Origin: Metallyticus violacea
Lineage: Eukaryota; Arthropoda; Insecta; Mantodea; Metallyticidae
DNA length: 64,000 nucleotides
Assembly: GCA_030762175.1 (NCBI GenBank)
Contig: CM060834.1
Coordinates: 70,588,001 to 70,652,000 of the forward strand
Reading direction: 5' to 3'
Shown here: positions 46,341 to 58,078 of the stretch, in pieces
Numbering within the stretch: position 1 is the stretch's first letter
Layout: every line of letters starts with the position of its first letter
Notes under the pieces: model-generated
Told to the model about the DNA's origin: nothing
Databases searched by the model: none
Seen by the model: the letters and a program-made list of their open reading frames with translations, nothing else
Made by a program: the position numbers and the translations under genes

Positions 46341-48636
46341 AATTATCCCACAAATTTTGCCTAAAGTTATGCAGCTCTGTTTTAACGACATGCTCAGCAG
46401 GTTCTGATATGTTTTCTGTTATTGCCGAACGATAGCTCGTTATACAGCATTTAGTAAATGTAGCAAGATAACTGAATTAGCCGGAATAAAAGTGCGGAAT
46501 ACTAAAGAGGCTTTGAGAGGGTTGGTTTCTCCCTTCATTTTAAACCACCAGTCATATGGGTGGACGTAAGCTAATTTTTTTTACCTAAACTTTTTTCTCG
46601 TATATTTTTTGTCAAAAGCCATATTTTCGGTATATATGAGTGACCATATACATACATATTATTTAATTTTTCTCTATTCTCTAACACTGTGAGGTTATTT
46701 GAAATACGGGCCGGAAGAGCGCGGTTTTATATTGGGGGAAATCAGTAGTCAAGGATGTATAATGCTTTGCAGAGAAGATTAGTTGGTTTGACTGAACTGT
46801 TGAGCGTTTGTGTGTTACTCGGGGCTTGTTAGTTATGCCACTACCAACTTCTCAATTTTTTCTATCCCTCATTGACGAGAAACTGCTCTGTACCGCCATG
46901 TTCTTATGGATTAAAATACAGAAATTTCCCACATAGATTGCCAACATGGGAACATCGTTTTCAACATCTTTTATAGCACAGGTCAGTACTTATTATTATC
47001 AGTTTAGAATATATTAATATTTTATCCTTTTAATACAATATATAAATACCAAAATAAAATTACTAGTTCCACGCCTGGCGACTTTCATATCCCTATTTTG
47101 GGTTGCTGCGGCAACACTTCTGTAAATATCCACATTCAGGTAGCCCGTAACTCAAATAACTTTACTGTATTTTACGTCAGTTATTGGATTACTAACTGAA
47201 TGAAAGGGAATGTTATTGTTTAATTAGTTTTGTAAAAGCTAGTTTCCATATTTCCGCATATAATAGCTCTACGTAATATTTTTATATAAAATTTACTGAA
47301 ATTAGTACAAAATTGATATAAATAACTCCAGTTTTGCCTTTTCTTCTAAAAAGACATGCCAAGAATCATTTTTAAATCATGAAAATAATGATACTGGAAT
47401 TACATTATAACGATAATGTAAAACAAATATTTTAAAAATATTTCAACAGAGATAGGAAACAGTGGTGTTATTTTGCATAACGTATATTTCACAGTATTTT
47501 TTCTATTATAATATTATTAAAATTTTACCCCACGGAAGTGCTTTAGGCTGATATAAAACGTATATAATGTTTCGAAAACAAATGTAATTGACCCTAATTA
47601 AACTTTACCACAAAACAAACACGTATAATTCACAAATATTTAAATCAAAAATGGAAATTATAGTTTATTGCATTAAATAAAGTGGATCACTTAAAAAGAC
47701 GGAAACATACTGTTTAGATAGACGGTGGTCTTCTCATGAAAATATGATGGTAAAATTTACAGCTTGCGAGAAAAATCTGTATAAAGAATTTATGAGTATT
47801 ACGAAATTAAAGTATACGTACATGAACAATTATAAACACCATTATTTTACCGACAGGAGTTATAATATTTTATGTATAATCCTTTTGTCGTTTAATGAAA
47901 TTCATATTTTCTTTGGATGTTGGCCGTGGTTCAGTAGCGGATGCAATGGACGTTTTTCTTTCCGGTGCTACAATCAAGTGCTTCCTTAGTGAACTGACCG
48001 ATCAGCAGCCACTCACTATACAGAGTATGAAGTCGCATGATGTAGGCACCGGTAGAGAAAGCTGAAATGGGTAATATCGACGGAAAATAAAAGATGTTCA
48101 GAGTGTTATTTACACTCATAAAATCAATGTTGATTGGGACTAGAATAGCTATTCAAAAGTAACATGGCCACATAATCGCTATAGTTTTGTATTAATAATA
48201 ATTTCTCTGTCGTAAGTTTGAAGTTATTTTAAAAGCTATGCTGTAATATTTGTGGACCTAGTCGGGTTTCTGAGCGGTGAGCGGGCCAGCCAGCCGTGGA
48301 CTCTTGTAGAGTGAACTTTTCTTTTGACTTGTGGGTGTGTATGTGCTTTTCGGCATATTTGAGGCGAGGCAACGCTTTCTCTTTCCTTTGTTATAGACGG
48401 TCTCGTTATTCGCAAGCTATCTTCAACATTTCTGAATGGTGATATGGATATATATATTTAATTTTGAAAGGACAATTTTTAGGCAATTGTGTGTTGGCTT
48501 TTATAAATGTAGTAATGAAATGCATTGCGAGTTTAACTTGATTTTATGTATGTTAGCTGTTCCTGCGTAATTTTGGTTCATTCTGGAGCAGAAACACAGG
48601 TCTCTCACGCTCAAGTTAGCCAGTCGCGCGGTAGAT
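46341..48636. other. unannotated DNA
   Basis: No gene is supported in the left part. From about 48240 the composition rises in G and C (GAGCGGTGAGCGGGCCAGCC), which could be the 5' untranslated region of the frame at 48637. Confidence 0.4.
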
Positions 48637-48711
48637 ATGGCCGCGGCAAATAGGGACCTTACTTCCGAGCAAACAGATAAATTATCTAGGCAGCTGAAAG
48701 CACTAACGTGA
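48637..48711 (+). other. weak candidate for a first coding exon
   Basis: An ATG in a GC-rich context opens a 24-codon frame, MAAANRDLTSEQTDKLSRQL then KALT and a stop. The RDLTxEQTxKL part resembles the N-terminus of FAF2/UBXD8 proteins, but the conserved residues that should follow are absent. A weak donor (AAC before GTGATA) sits just before the stop. If real, it would be a plus-strand first exon with a ~400-base leader; it could equally be a truncated retroposed copy or chance. Confidence 0.2.
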
Positions 48712-48799
48712 TAATGATTTAGATTAATACAACTACAGTTACAGTTAAAATGAAAATAATCTCATTATAGGAGATGTGAGAATATCTCCCTGCATCCAC

Positions 48800-49740
48800 A
48801 CAACTATGGCAAAATTTCAGGACACTTTCTTTCATGCGCATCAGTTAGTTTCCTAAATATACTTATGTACTTCCTGATATTGTCTTTCAATTCTTCTAAT
48901 ATGTGGGGGTTTGACCTATAAACTTCATTTCTCAAATTCCTCATAAATAAAAATCATATGATATGAAATCCAGGGACTGTGCTGGCCTTCCTATCTTAAA
49001 ATGGTTCCTCAATGAACTTTAACGATTCTGCAGCTGAGTATGCAGTGGCACAATCTTGCTAGAATCCAAACCGATATTTAATATCGGTCAGTTGTTCAAA
49101 GAATGGGGTGAACATGTAATTCCTGTAACGTTATGAATTTACGGTATATGAATTTACGGTATCTGCCAAAAATATTGGCCTTATTATGCTGCACGAATTA
49201 ATCGCTCACCATATACTACGATCTTCTCACAACGTGATGGGATTTGCTGCAGTAAATAGGGTTTCTCCGAGCTGCAATACCAGTTATTCTGCACCAAAAT
49301 ATGGCCTATGTAATGGGACCGTGCTTCATCAGAGAACATTATTAAATTTAGATCATTACCCTAATTTCTAAAAATCCAGGTACAGAAATGCACCCATTCT
49401 GGATATTTCGTGCTAACAATTCGTGAACAACATGATCTTATATGGTATAAATTTCCCCACACTGAACTCATTGAAATTGCGGTTTCTTATGCAAACCGTC
49501 GTTGATATTTTAGAGGAAAATGCTCTAATCGTTCTTCAATTTCGTCTAATCTATTTTCAATAAGCACAGGCCTATTTACTCTTAACGGTTTTCGAGAATC
49601 AAACGAGTTATCCTAAATTTATTTACAGGTTTTCGCACAGTTTCTCTTCTTGGAGGAGGCAAAACTGGGAATTCTGTTAAAAATACCCTTATAACCTCCC
49701 TATAACATGATATAATCACATAGAATCGTAAATAAAAATC
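48800..49740 (-). pseudogene. mariner/IS630-like transposase, nearly full length, broken
   Basis: On the minus strand the whole protein can be followed through frameshifts. It begins FPVLPPPRRETVRKPVNKFR, then VLIENRLDEIEERLEHFPLK and YQRRFA (DNA-binding part). Next is NLIMFSDEARSHYIGHILVQ with the first catalytic Asp (SDEA), NNWYCSSEKPYLLQQIP, and much later a decayed second region. The end reads SLDFISYDFYL, KFIGQTPTY and the C-terminal MRMKESVLKFCHSC. The family motifs are FPxVPVPxRxTIxxLVNKFRETG and SPDLTPCDFFLWG. A 15-bp tandem duplication (ATGAATTTACGGTAT, 49133-49162) adds to the damage. The pseudogene is the best preserved of its class here. Confidence 0.85.
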
Positions 49741-49835
49741 CACTGATGTAATGTGCATTTATCTCGTGGTATTGTTACAACAAAATATAAAACACTTGTA
49801 ATACATAAACACCCAAATTACTTCCGAACTTGTCA

Positions 49836-50148
49836 GTCCTGTGGTGTAGTGGTAACCATACTTGCCTTCTAAACTCAAGATCGCGGGTTCGAACCCGGCC
49901 AGGATCGATGGATTTTTTCGAGGGATAAAAATACTAAGTATGGCTTCCTTCGGAAGGGAAGTAAAGCCGTGGATACCGTGTCGTACATTTACGGCACGAT
50001 AAATAACCTCAAGTCTGAATGAAGAGGCCTCTGAGCAAAATTTGTCGGCCGTTTCACGCCCTAATTTGAATGGGGACGCTGATGACCTGAAATGTTAAAG
50101 AGCGTCCATAAATAAATCGAATCAAAAAAAAAAAAAAAAAAAAAAAAA
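49836..50148 (+). mobile_element. SINE family A copy, young, perfect duplication
   Basis: Full-length copy: head GTCCTGTGGTGTAGTGGTAA, box B GGTTCGAACCC, body with GGCTTCCTTCGGAAGGGAAG, tail ATAAATAAATCG and about 26 A. ACTTCCGAACTTGTCA at 49820-49835 is repeated exactly at 50149-50164. A perfect 16-bp duplication and an intact A tail indicate a recent insertion by LINE machinery. The tRNA-like head has acceptor strands GTCCTGG/CCAGGAT and an anticodon loop like CTTCTAA or CTCCTAA in the family, suggesting tRNA-Arg ancestry. Confidence 0.98.
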
Positions 50149-50164
50149 ACTTCCGAACTTGTCA

Positions 50165-51596
50165 CTTCGGTAAGACTGAAGAATGAACGAAAGTAAGCCA
50201 AGGTCGCAATGTGCGCGGAGTTGCAAGTCGGACCACCATGCCGTGGCGCCCCGACTGGCCCATTTGTATGTGGTTAAATATTTGAGAGTTTATATACGCA
50301 ATATAGATTAGAGTAATTTGCTCGGGACTGTGTTTTATTTTTATTTTATGTGTTTATAATTCAGGAAATTGGCTAGTACACATGGGAACGTTTTAGTTTC
50401 TTATTCCCTTTGGTTTCAGTGATTATTGTCTCGTTGAAATTTTAATTTATAATGTTTTAATAATATCAGAAAATAATATGTTTATTAGTTCAGTGGAAAT
50501 CTTTAATGCTTTCCATATGAAACACTTTTACCGTGTTCCTTAAGTGAATCATGCTTTGAAAGCTTTATTTCAGCATACTTTCTATTTAGCCTTAAAACGT
50601 TATCACTTAATTTAAACATTTTAAACATTAAATTATTTACAATTATGAACTAGATGTAGGAGAAGATAGTATAATAAATTTTATGTTAGGCATTTAAACT
50701 ACATAACAGAACTTCCTCTTCTACCACAAATACTAGGCCATTTGGCCTGTACCAAATTCAAGAAAGTATGTCTTTGTTTCTGTAACCTTGGGGTATATAA
50801 TTACGACAATTTTGGGATATATGTGTTCTGGCATTCAGTTTAACTTTCCTTTATTTCTACATTTTTCTTCTTATCTATTAATCTACGTCCAGCTAATGAT
50901 GGAAGGAATTTCACTTCGGAACTTTCTACTCTTCTTCTGTCCTATCTACTTGCTGTCCAGTTTTCACTTCCATATCAGAAACTGGCACTGCAATTGTTTT
51001 CTGTAGTTTGAATTGGTACCTTTTCTTGTTTTATTTCTCAATGTTCTTCTGATTGTTCCACAGATCGCTCTTGAAATTTATTTATTTTTTGTCTATATCT
51101 GTCCATAAGAAATGTGGTAGCTAAAATAACTAAACTGGTGACTTGTTCTATGGTTTTATTATTACGCATCATTTATGTCTTTTATCCTGGAATGTCATTG
51201 TTCTAGTTTTTTTGCGAACTATATGTTGTATTGTTTTATCTATTGTATATTGACTTTCTGCAGTTCATCCTATGTTGTAAGGAATATAACTTGGTCCGCG
51301 GAAAGTGTTGCATCTTAGTTAATGCCATTTATTTCCAAATATTTATCTAAATTTTGTTGCTATTCATTTGTGACTTTGTCTACATTTTTTTTCAAAAAAT
51401 AAAATATGGATCATAATGAAAGAGGATACCCACCACGCATCTGTAAAATAATCGAAAATATATATAAAATTATAAATGTATCTACAATGGGAAAGAGCCC
51501 AGTGGCAGTTAATATTACCCCAGCAGTAAAGCAAGACTGCCCGCTCTCCTTGTTCTCTTACTCTGGGTAACATTAACCGTCATTAAATCCTCTTAC
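50165..51596. other. unannotated AT-rich DNA
   Basis: No gene is supported; frames are short and AT-driven. Confidence 0.5.
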
Positions 51597-51780
51597 CACC
51601 ACGGGCGGCTAAGTTCATTAAGGCGTAGATCCGCGAAGGTGAGGTCTGTGGTTCCTATCCCTCCGGGACTGTTCTCCCTTTCAGGTTTTCCTCAGTCATC
51701 ATAAATTTAATCTCATGTGTCATCAAGGTCCACCGCCTGTGATACCTCAGTACTTAAAATGGATGTTAAACACTATTAAA
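51597..51780 (+). mobile_element. SINE family B copy with internal deletion
   Basis: Head (CCACGGGCGGCTAAGTTCAT, damaged box A; GTGGTTCCTATCC box B), CAGGTTTTCCTCAGTCATCA middle, then a jump to the tail GATACCTCAGTACTTAAAAT and GTTAAACACTATTAAA. About 70 bases of the usual body are missing. No duplication was found. Confidence 0.88.
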
Positions 51781-52368
51781 AAATAACAATGCCCTTTTCC
51801 ACTGTCGATACATATTATGATGTGTATATCTATTTTGGATTATTTTATTGATGTGTGCTGGATAAGCTCTTTCACTCATTATGATTCATAGTTTTTTTTT
51901 CTTTAATCTTTATCAAATGCTTTTTCATAATCAATAAATATGATGAAAATTGGTTAACGGTTTAAGATTTAAATATTTTCAGTTTCCGGAAAGGGGAACA
52001 ATAGTAGTAAAGAACTAATAAAGTTTACATTTTGAAAAGAACACTTCTAAGTAAGTAAGGCTCCAGGTTTTACAAAATTATGGCTGCACCAGTTTACTGA
52101 CGTTGAAAACACTGGGGAAAAATCTGATAGAAGCTGATGAGATCAAATTTATAAGAAGTGTGACTGCATATAGGTTGCTGAAGAAGAGAAGTAAATTTTG
52201 GGACAGATGAAAAGTAATAAATTTGTATTTCAAATCATAAGACTAGAGAAGAGACTGATAAGAAATTATTTATAAAATTACTGAGCAGTAGACTCCAACA
52301 AAGAAAATTTGAAAAGCCATAAATGTTGGAGTTGGATTTAACTGTACAGTCTCATATCCGTAAAATAA
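51781..52368. other. unannotated DNA
   Basis: No feature is supported. Confidence 0.5.
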
Positions 52369-52423
52369 TAACAACAATAATAATGCAAATAATAATGATA
52401 ATAACAATAATGATGATTATGAC

Positions 52424-52500
<77 letters not shown>
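52369..52500. repeat. compound (ATG)n/(AAT)n microsatellite
   Basis: Irregular ATA/ACA units, then about twelve GATGAT units, then about eighteen AAT units. Confidence 0.95.
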
Positions 52501-53229
52501 GCTCGTTAAAAACTGAGGGCAAATTAAACTTCTCAGATGATTACAATGTGTGAAAAAATTCAGTTTATATTCACCCTGTTTCCCTGGCGAAAGGTAGCAG
52601 CTCAACAGTAAAGTCTCGGCGAAGGGCTTTTTCTATTTTCTGACCATGTTAGCATGTTTTAAATCGACAGTTTATAGGAAAGGGATGAGAAGGTAAAATA
52701 AATATAAAAAAGAAAGCACCAGTGATGGTGATAAATAACCATCCTGCAAGAACGCCGTTGTTGCCCTAGTTTGGAAAATGACCTGCAGATGTCTCTCTCT
52801 CTCTCTCTTTCTTGCGTCTTTTGGGCTAACATCAAAGTGATATATCGTGCCTCGAGCTGACCCGCATCTGAAAATTCCCTTCTGAAGGATAAATAATTCA
52901 TACAGGGCGATGCAGCCGAAAGGTATCTCTGGGCCCTTTCTCTGACAAACCACGCGCCGTACACCACTATAATAATTGCATTATACTCCTATCGACGCCC
53001 AGCTTTTCTTACGCTTCAAAGTAGTTTTGCATAACTTCTCTGTGAAACTCATACTTTTCAATTGCTGACTCACAAGAGTGAGAGAAATATCAAACCTTAA
53101 AAAGGCCGACTAAAATATATTAAAGTTTCAAGAAAATAAATGGGGGTTATAATAATAACAATAACAGAAAAATGCTATAATCGCAATAAAGAAGCTATAA
53201 CTGTAACATATACAGTCATTAAAATATAT
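52501..53229. other. unannotated DNA
   Basis: No gene is supported. A GC-richer stretch at 52800-52970 is open on the minus strand in two frames without a family signature. It contains CATACAGGGCGATGCAGCC, which looks like a transposon terminus but has no partner. Confidence 0.45.
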
Positions 53230-53400
53230 GACGACTGCATGTATGACACCCAAGTCTTGGAGGGACGCCACTGCATTTGCCGGTAATCCCATTATGCGTT
53301 CTTCCCTACTCTTCTTGACATTAAAGTCATCGGTATTCTTCAGGTCCCCAAGAGCACGCGAATCACCCCACATGAGGTCAATACAAATTTGTCGTAATAG
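53230..53400 (-). other. coding-like block, possible exon
   Basis: On the minus strand the frame reads LRQICIDLMWGDSRALGDLK, NTDDFNVKKSREERIMGLPA and NAVASLQDLG, then TTGGGTGTCAT, where a weak donor could lie; beyond it the frame turns into low-complexity Phe/Tyr. The DNA is richer in G and C than its surroundings. The plus strand is open too (MTTACMTPKSWRDATAFAGN). Family unknown; host exon or transposon piece cannot be told apart. Confidence 0.3.
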
Positions 53401-55103
53401 ATAATAGATGCGGATCGGTGTAAACTTAACGCCGTTTCTTTAGCAGTTGACTGGAGAGGGAAAGTTGTAAGGTTGGTTTCTACAAGAATCTGCATCCCGC
53501 ATACTGCTCAACAATAATACGTGAGGTATTCGATAATAGAGTAATTAGTGTTGGTATGTAGTCCCCGGTTTTTATGTGTGAGATGGTCTGAGAGATAAAA
53601 TGTTTCGCACCAATCCGTACGCACATTAGAGGAATGCCAGGATAATATTGAACATAAAATAAACAAAATTTGAGTTTATGAGCTTAAACCTGTGAGTGAA
53701 GCATATTTACCGCCATGGAGCATCTACTCTTAAAGTTCACAATCCATTTGTACTTCCGACATTGCAGGGAGCAGTTTACGGCTAATGCACGATCTATCAC
53801 CCCGGAACCAGGTTCCGGGCTACGGCTGCCATATTTATTAATAACACCGTATAATAGGTGTTAAATATTTATATCTTCAATATTATAGTGGGAAATGTGA
53901 CAACAGTTTCAATATAGATACAATTACGATCAAATTAGAATAATACCCTATATTTCTTTAATTAATTTGATTAACACTTGAACATGCCTTGAAAACTGAA
54001 GAGAGAAGCCTATTCTTGTGTGTCTTATAAAATCTCATTGTTTTCCGCAAATTAACGAGGAGGAGTGTATTTCAATGGCTTCAGTACAATAATAATTTAA
54101 CAGGCGCATGAGTCCAAAGGATCGTATCTACGTGCTTTTATAATGCACTGGGTCTGCTTGATGAAATACAAGATATTAGACTAGATGTTTCACCATAAAC
54201 TATAAATCAAAATATATATTAGTTACTTTAGAAATGACATAACTAAACTCAATCAATTCGTATCACTCTCTCCACCTATTATCAGTCTTTTCGGATCTGA
54301 GATGTCTCACTTTCGTGAGAAACTGACCTATCCTTTCCTCCTCTTCCTTGCCTGCCAGCAGAACCCAACATGATCATCACCCTGTTCGATACCGTAGTAG
54401 AAGGTATTTTAAGATAAGTGGCTGATCATTAAATTTTATGGTGCCCTAAAATTTCAATTAAATTAGCTAAACCATGAGAAGTTTTATTTTGTATAATGCG
54501 CTATTACTTTACATTGCCACATTCTACTTACATTAAGAAGGGTGTTTCATATTGCTAGCCGTTTTGAAACGTCTGGTTAAATATGTTACACTTTTTTTTT
54601 TTTTACTTGTACCTTGTTGCAAAATTCTGTTACACAATGTTTTTTTCTAAGCCTGTATTTTACAAGTGTCCAGTGAGGTTTTGTTGTTTTGTTCCACAGA
54701 CATATTAGTATTAGTCATGCATTTGTAACTTGTATAGATTTCTGTACAGGTGTTGGAATATTGCTAACTTCAAATACTAGTGCAGACTTTAATATTTTTA
54801 TAATACTTTTGGGAATCACTTGACTTATGAAGCGAAAGTTAATAGTAGTAATGGACGTTTTATTGTACAATTAAATAAATACATCTGTCGCATGGGTCTT
54901 ACGGCCGTACATGCTAATATCGTCCTTATAGCAATCAAAAGGGTCATACTCATACATACGTACATACATATATACATACAAATCTACATGCATATATGCA
55001 AATATACAAACACTTCGATACATTTAAATTTTCTATTAATACTTTAAATACATTTACATAGATATGAATGAAATCCTTAACTCTTGAGCCCCCTTCCCTT
55101 TAC
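53401..55103. other. unannotated DNA
   Basis: No gene is supported. A T run lies at about 54590-54604. Confidence 0.5.
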
Positions 55104-55385
55104 TCACACCCCCTCTCCATCCCCCTCTTCATTATGGCCATTAACCTCCGTTGTCGAGTCTTCTGTGTATTTCGCATGCACCAACACTTCCCGGCATATG
55201 TTCGAATTTCTATTGGAATTCAGAAATTGGGGCGATAAATGCTCATTTCTTGAAATCTCCGTTTCCCTGCATTCTGCCAAAATATGCTTCCAGGTATCGC
55301 TTTCTCCACACAATGGGCAAATTCTATGATAATGGTGAGAGTAAGCGTGGAGGTAAAGAGAGAATAATTGATTGTTTGAGTGCAA
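55104..55385 (-). mobile_element. non-LTR retrotransposon C-terminal fragment
   Basis: The 93-codon minus-strand frame carries CPLCGESDTWKHILAEC, a C-x2-C-x7-H-x4-C zinc knuckle of R1/jockey-type LINE proteins, followed by RETEISRNEHLSPQFL. The reverse transcriptase is not visible to the right, so only the 3' end was inserted or survives. The knuckle itself is intact. Confidence 0.75.
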
Positions 55386-55439
55386 TGAAACTTTAAGGTA
55401 AGGTGTAATTGAAGTATGCTTATAACTGACATTGATATT

Positions 55440-57401
55440 TTATCTTTAAAATGTATAGTTCAGTCCAGCATCTTAAATTATGTTTTTTTTAAGGTTATCG
55501 CTAAATGCCACGAAAATAATATATTTCCTTTCCTCACTCTTTTTTAAAATAAATAATTTTGTCTGCTTTGACATTTTCACAATTCTTCCAAGTAATGAAA
55601 AATTTATTGCCAGGAAATATAAATGCTGAAATACACTAATAAAGCGAATGGTAGAGGGCAATTAGAAAACTTATTTTTTGCGCTACCTGTTGATTGAAAT
55701 AGATGCTGCGATGTAGAGCCGTGTATGATCGTCATCTGTGAATGGAACATTGTGCTTAAATATAGCCAAATAAATATTAAATTATTTAAATTATAATTAT
55801 TTAAAAGAAACACATTAGAGAAATATAGGAGGAATCGTGATAATACGTTATATACGCCCAAAAACGTAAATTTATTACAAAGGAGTCACAAAACCTAATT
55901 CAAGGTGTGACGAGGCAAACAGCTGTTCCTCCAACTTGTTTTATGTTTTAGTTAATGCTTTACAAATGTTGTATACTATTTTGTGGAACTGAAATCTAAG
56001 CTCCATGCTTTATAAATATACTTGCAACGTATTAGACTGCATTAGGCCGTAATACTTTTATGGAATGAGGGGAAAAAAAAGGTACACTTCCAGAGTTTGT
56101 GCAAACTTGGCTAACTTTAGAGGTATTCCGTAAAGCTGGATTCAAAGTAGGCGGATTATTTTTCTTCATCACGTTTCCAGTAAATATATGAGTTATCACA
56201 TATATCTTACCTGGTTTCCGTTAATATCATGTTGTAATCATAATATGGAAAATACACAAATCAATTCTTCATGTACGACTAACTGAATCTCGTACCCTTA
56301 AACTAAAAATTAAAATTTACTAAGAGCTGGAAATAAAACTGAAACACAGACGGAATTCTCATATATTGATTTATTAAAATTAGTAAAGAGACCAGGCGGA
56401 GATAGAACCTAAGACCTCTTGCACATCTGGTCCATACGATATCTGATGAAAGCATACACCTCAACTCTAGTTTACTGAGCATAAAACAGTTGGTGGTTTT
56501 CGTATGTGAACAAGGCGCTGTGCCGAAGTAACTTTAGAGGTGGCCATATTTCGTCTTGAGGTCTTTTTCTTCCCTGCAAATGCCATGCATTATGTCAGAG
56601 AATACAGTTTATGTGAAATGGTCTTTATTAAATATAAAGAAGGCGTCAAAGATATCTGGGTTAAAGCTCCAGTGCTCATACAAACGTATTCAACGACTCA
56701 TAAAAATAATGTACTTAAATTTAAAACTAGTTCTACATCGGATAAGTCTGCTACTATAGAAATAGTTACTCCCAGGCGGTTATCGTTTATAAGGTTATCA
56801 GTCCTATTGTCACAACTTTCGGCAGAACTCTCGCTTTTACATTATTCTTTTCATTTGACACGAGGTTGGACACTAGGGGCATGCTACTGATTGTAATCCC
56901 TAAAATTTCCTAACACTAAGTTAAAATGTACATAAAGGACGAGGAACACAAATAACGCAATGAAGTGAAGTTAAATTAAGGGAGACTTTTATATCTTCTA
57001 TATCATTCCAATTACAATTTTAAGTGTTACCTGTAGGACGCTGTTGCGATAGCCAGGGAGGAAGTTATGCTTCTTGACCTGCTCACGTCTCTCGATTTGT
57101 CTAACAAAAATGTCCAAACATGCTTGCGCAGAGCTTGTTTTTACCTATGGATATAATGTGAAAGTTCATGTACATATATAATTTGTAAAATAAACACCGT
57201 TATCTGTGTTACACGCACGATAGACGAGCGGGAAATTAACTTCAGGAATACTTTATAATAATCACTTCGACAATGTTTTATCAGAGTACATTAAAAATGT
57301 ATAATTTCCATTATTAAATCCCCCTCCCCATATGCCCTACTACATCAAGTGATCATCTGAAGAGAAACATAAGTCGAGAAAAAGAAAGTTTGTCTCAGTC
57401 C
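55440..57401. other. unannotated AT-rich DNA
   Basis: No gene is supported. The 116-codon plus-strand frame at 56540-56890 shows no family signature and a second frame overlaps its first part; I leave it uncalled. Confidence 0.45.
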
Positions 57402-57480
57402 TTTTTTTTTTTATTTGATTAGTGTTTAACACCCGTTTTTACTACTGAGGCACCACAGGCGGTAAATGCCTCAGTCCTGA
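57402..57480 (-). mobile_element. SINE family B tail fragment
   Basis: The plus strand reads TTAGTGTTTAACACCCGTTT then ACTACTGAGGCACCACAGGC, the complement of the family B tail, followed by AAATGCCTCAGTCCTGAG, which may be a piece of its middle joined by deletion. The T-rich left edge is the A tail. Confidence 0.75.
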
Positions 57481-57764
57481 GTACCTTTCGATCGGCATCT
57501 TGAAACTCAAAAACACCAAGAGAAATTTCTTCAAGATGGACTAGATGGAAATCAAAATAAATCAGTAGTGTCAGGTAGTACCATATTCAAGCTGATTAGC
57601 GCTCCAGAGACAATCCTGTGGCATTTTCCTTTAGGACTAAAATTGTGAGAAATTTGTGCTGAAGGAGACGCAGATTCAACGCCAAGAGTGGGGTGCAAAG
57701 GAAAGAAGTATTTGCAGTGATCGGAATTGTAGTACAATTACGAAGACACTATTGTTTCTCCAAT

Positions 57765-58023
57765 TCTTTGCTTGACTACACTTACCTTCTAAAAGCAAGA
57801 CAGCGTGTTCAATCCTGGCTAGGAACGATGGACTTTTGGGCTTAAAAATCCCAAGTATGGCTTCCTTCTGAAGGGAAGTAAAGCCGTGGGTCCCTTGTAG
57901 TAGATTTACGGCACGAGAAAGAACTTCAAGCCTGAAAGAAGAGGCTTCTGAAAAAATTAATCGGTCATTTCGCGTCCTTAATAAAATGGGACGTTGATGA
58001 CTTGAGATGTTAAAGAGTGTCCA
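57765..58023 (+). mobile_element. SINE family A copy, diverged
   Basis: The head is decayed (TTACCTTCTAAAAGCAAGAC, box B GTTCAATCCTGG) but the body (GGCTTCCTTCTGAAGGGAAG) and tail (GATGACTTGAGATGTTAAAG) are clear. The tail runs into a GA/GAAA microsatellite. Confidence 0.9.
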
Positions 58024-58078
58024 TGAGAGAGAGAAAGAGAGAGAAGGAAAGAAAGAAAGAAAGAAAGAAAGAAAGAAG
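58024..58078. repeat. (GA)n/(GAAA)n microsatellite
   Basis: It has grown from the A-rich end of the adjacent SINE, a common origin of such repeats. Confidence 0.95.

Noticed and set aside
52323..52605. Poly-Ile, poly-Met and poly-Leu frames
   Set aside because: They arise from the ATG/AAT microsatellite.
56540..56890. 116-codon plus-strand frame as a gene
   Set aside because: No family signature, no splice context, and a second overlapping frame covers the first part.
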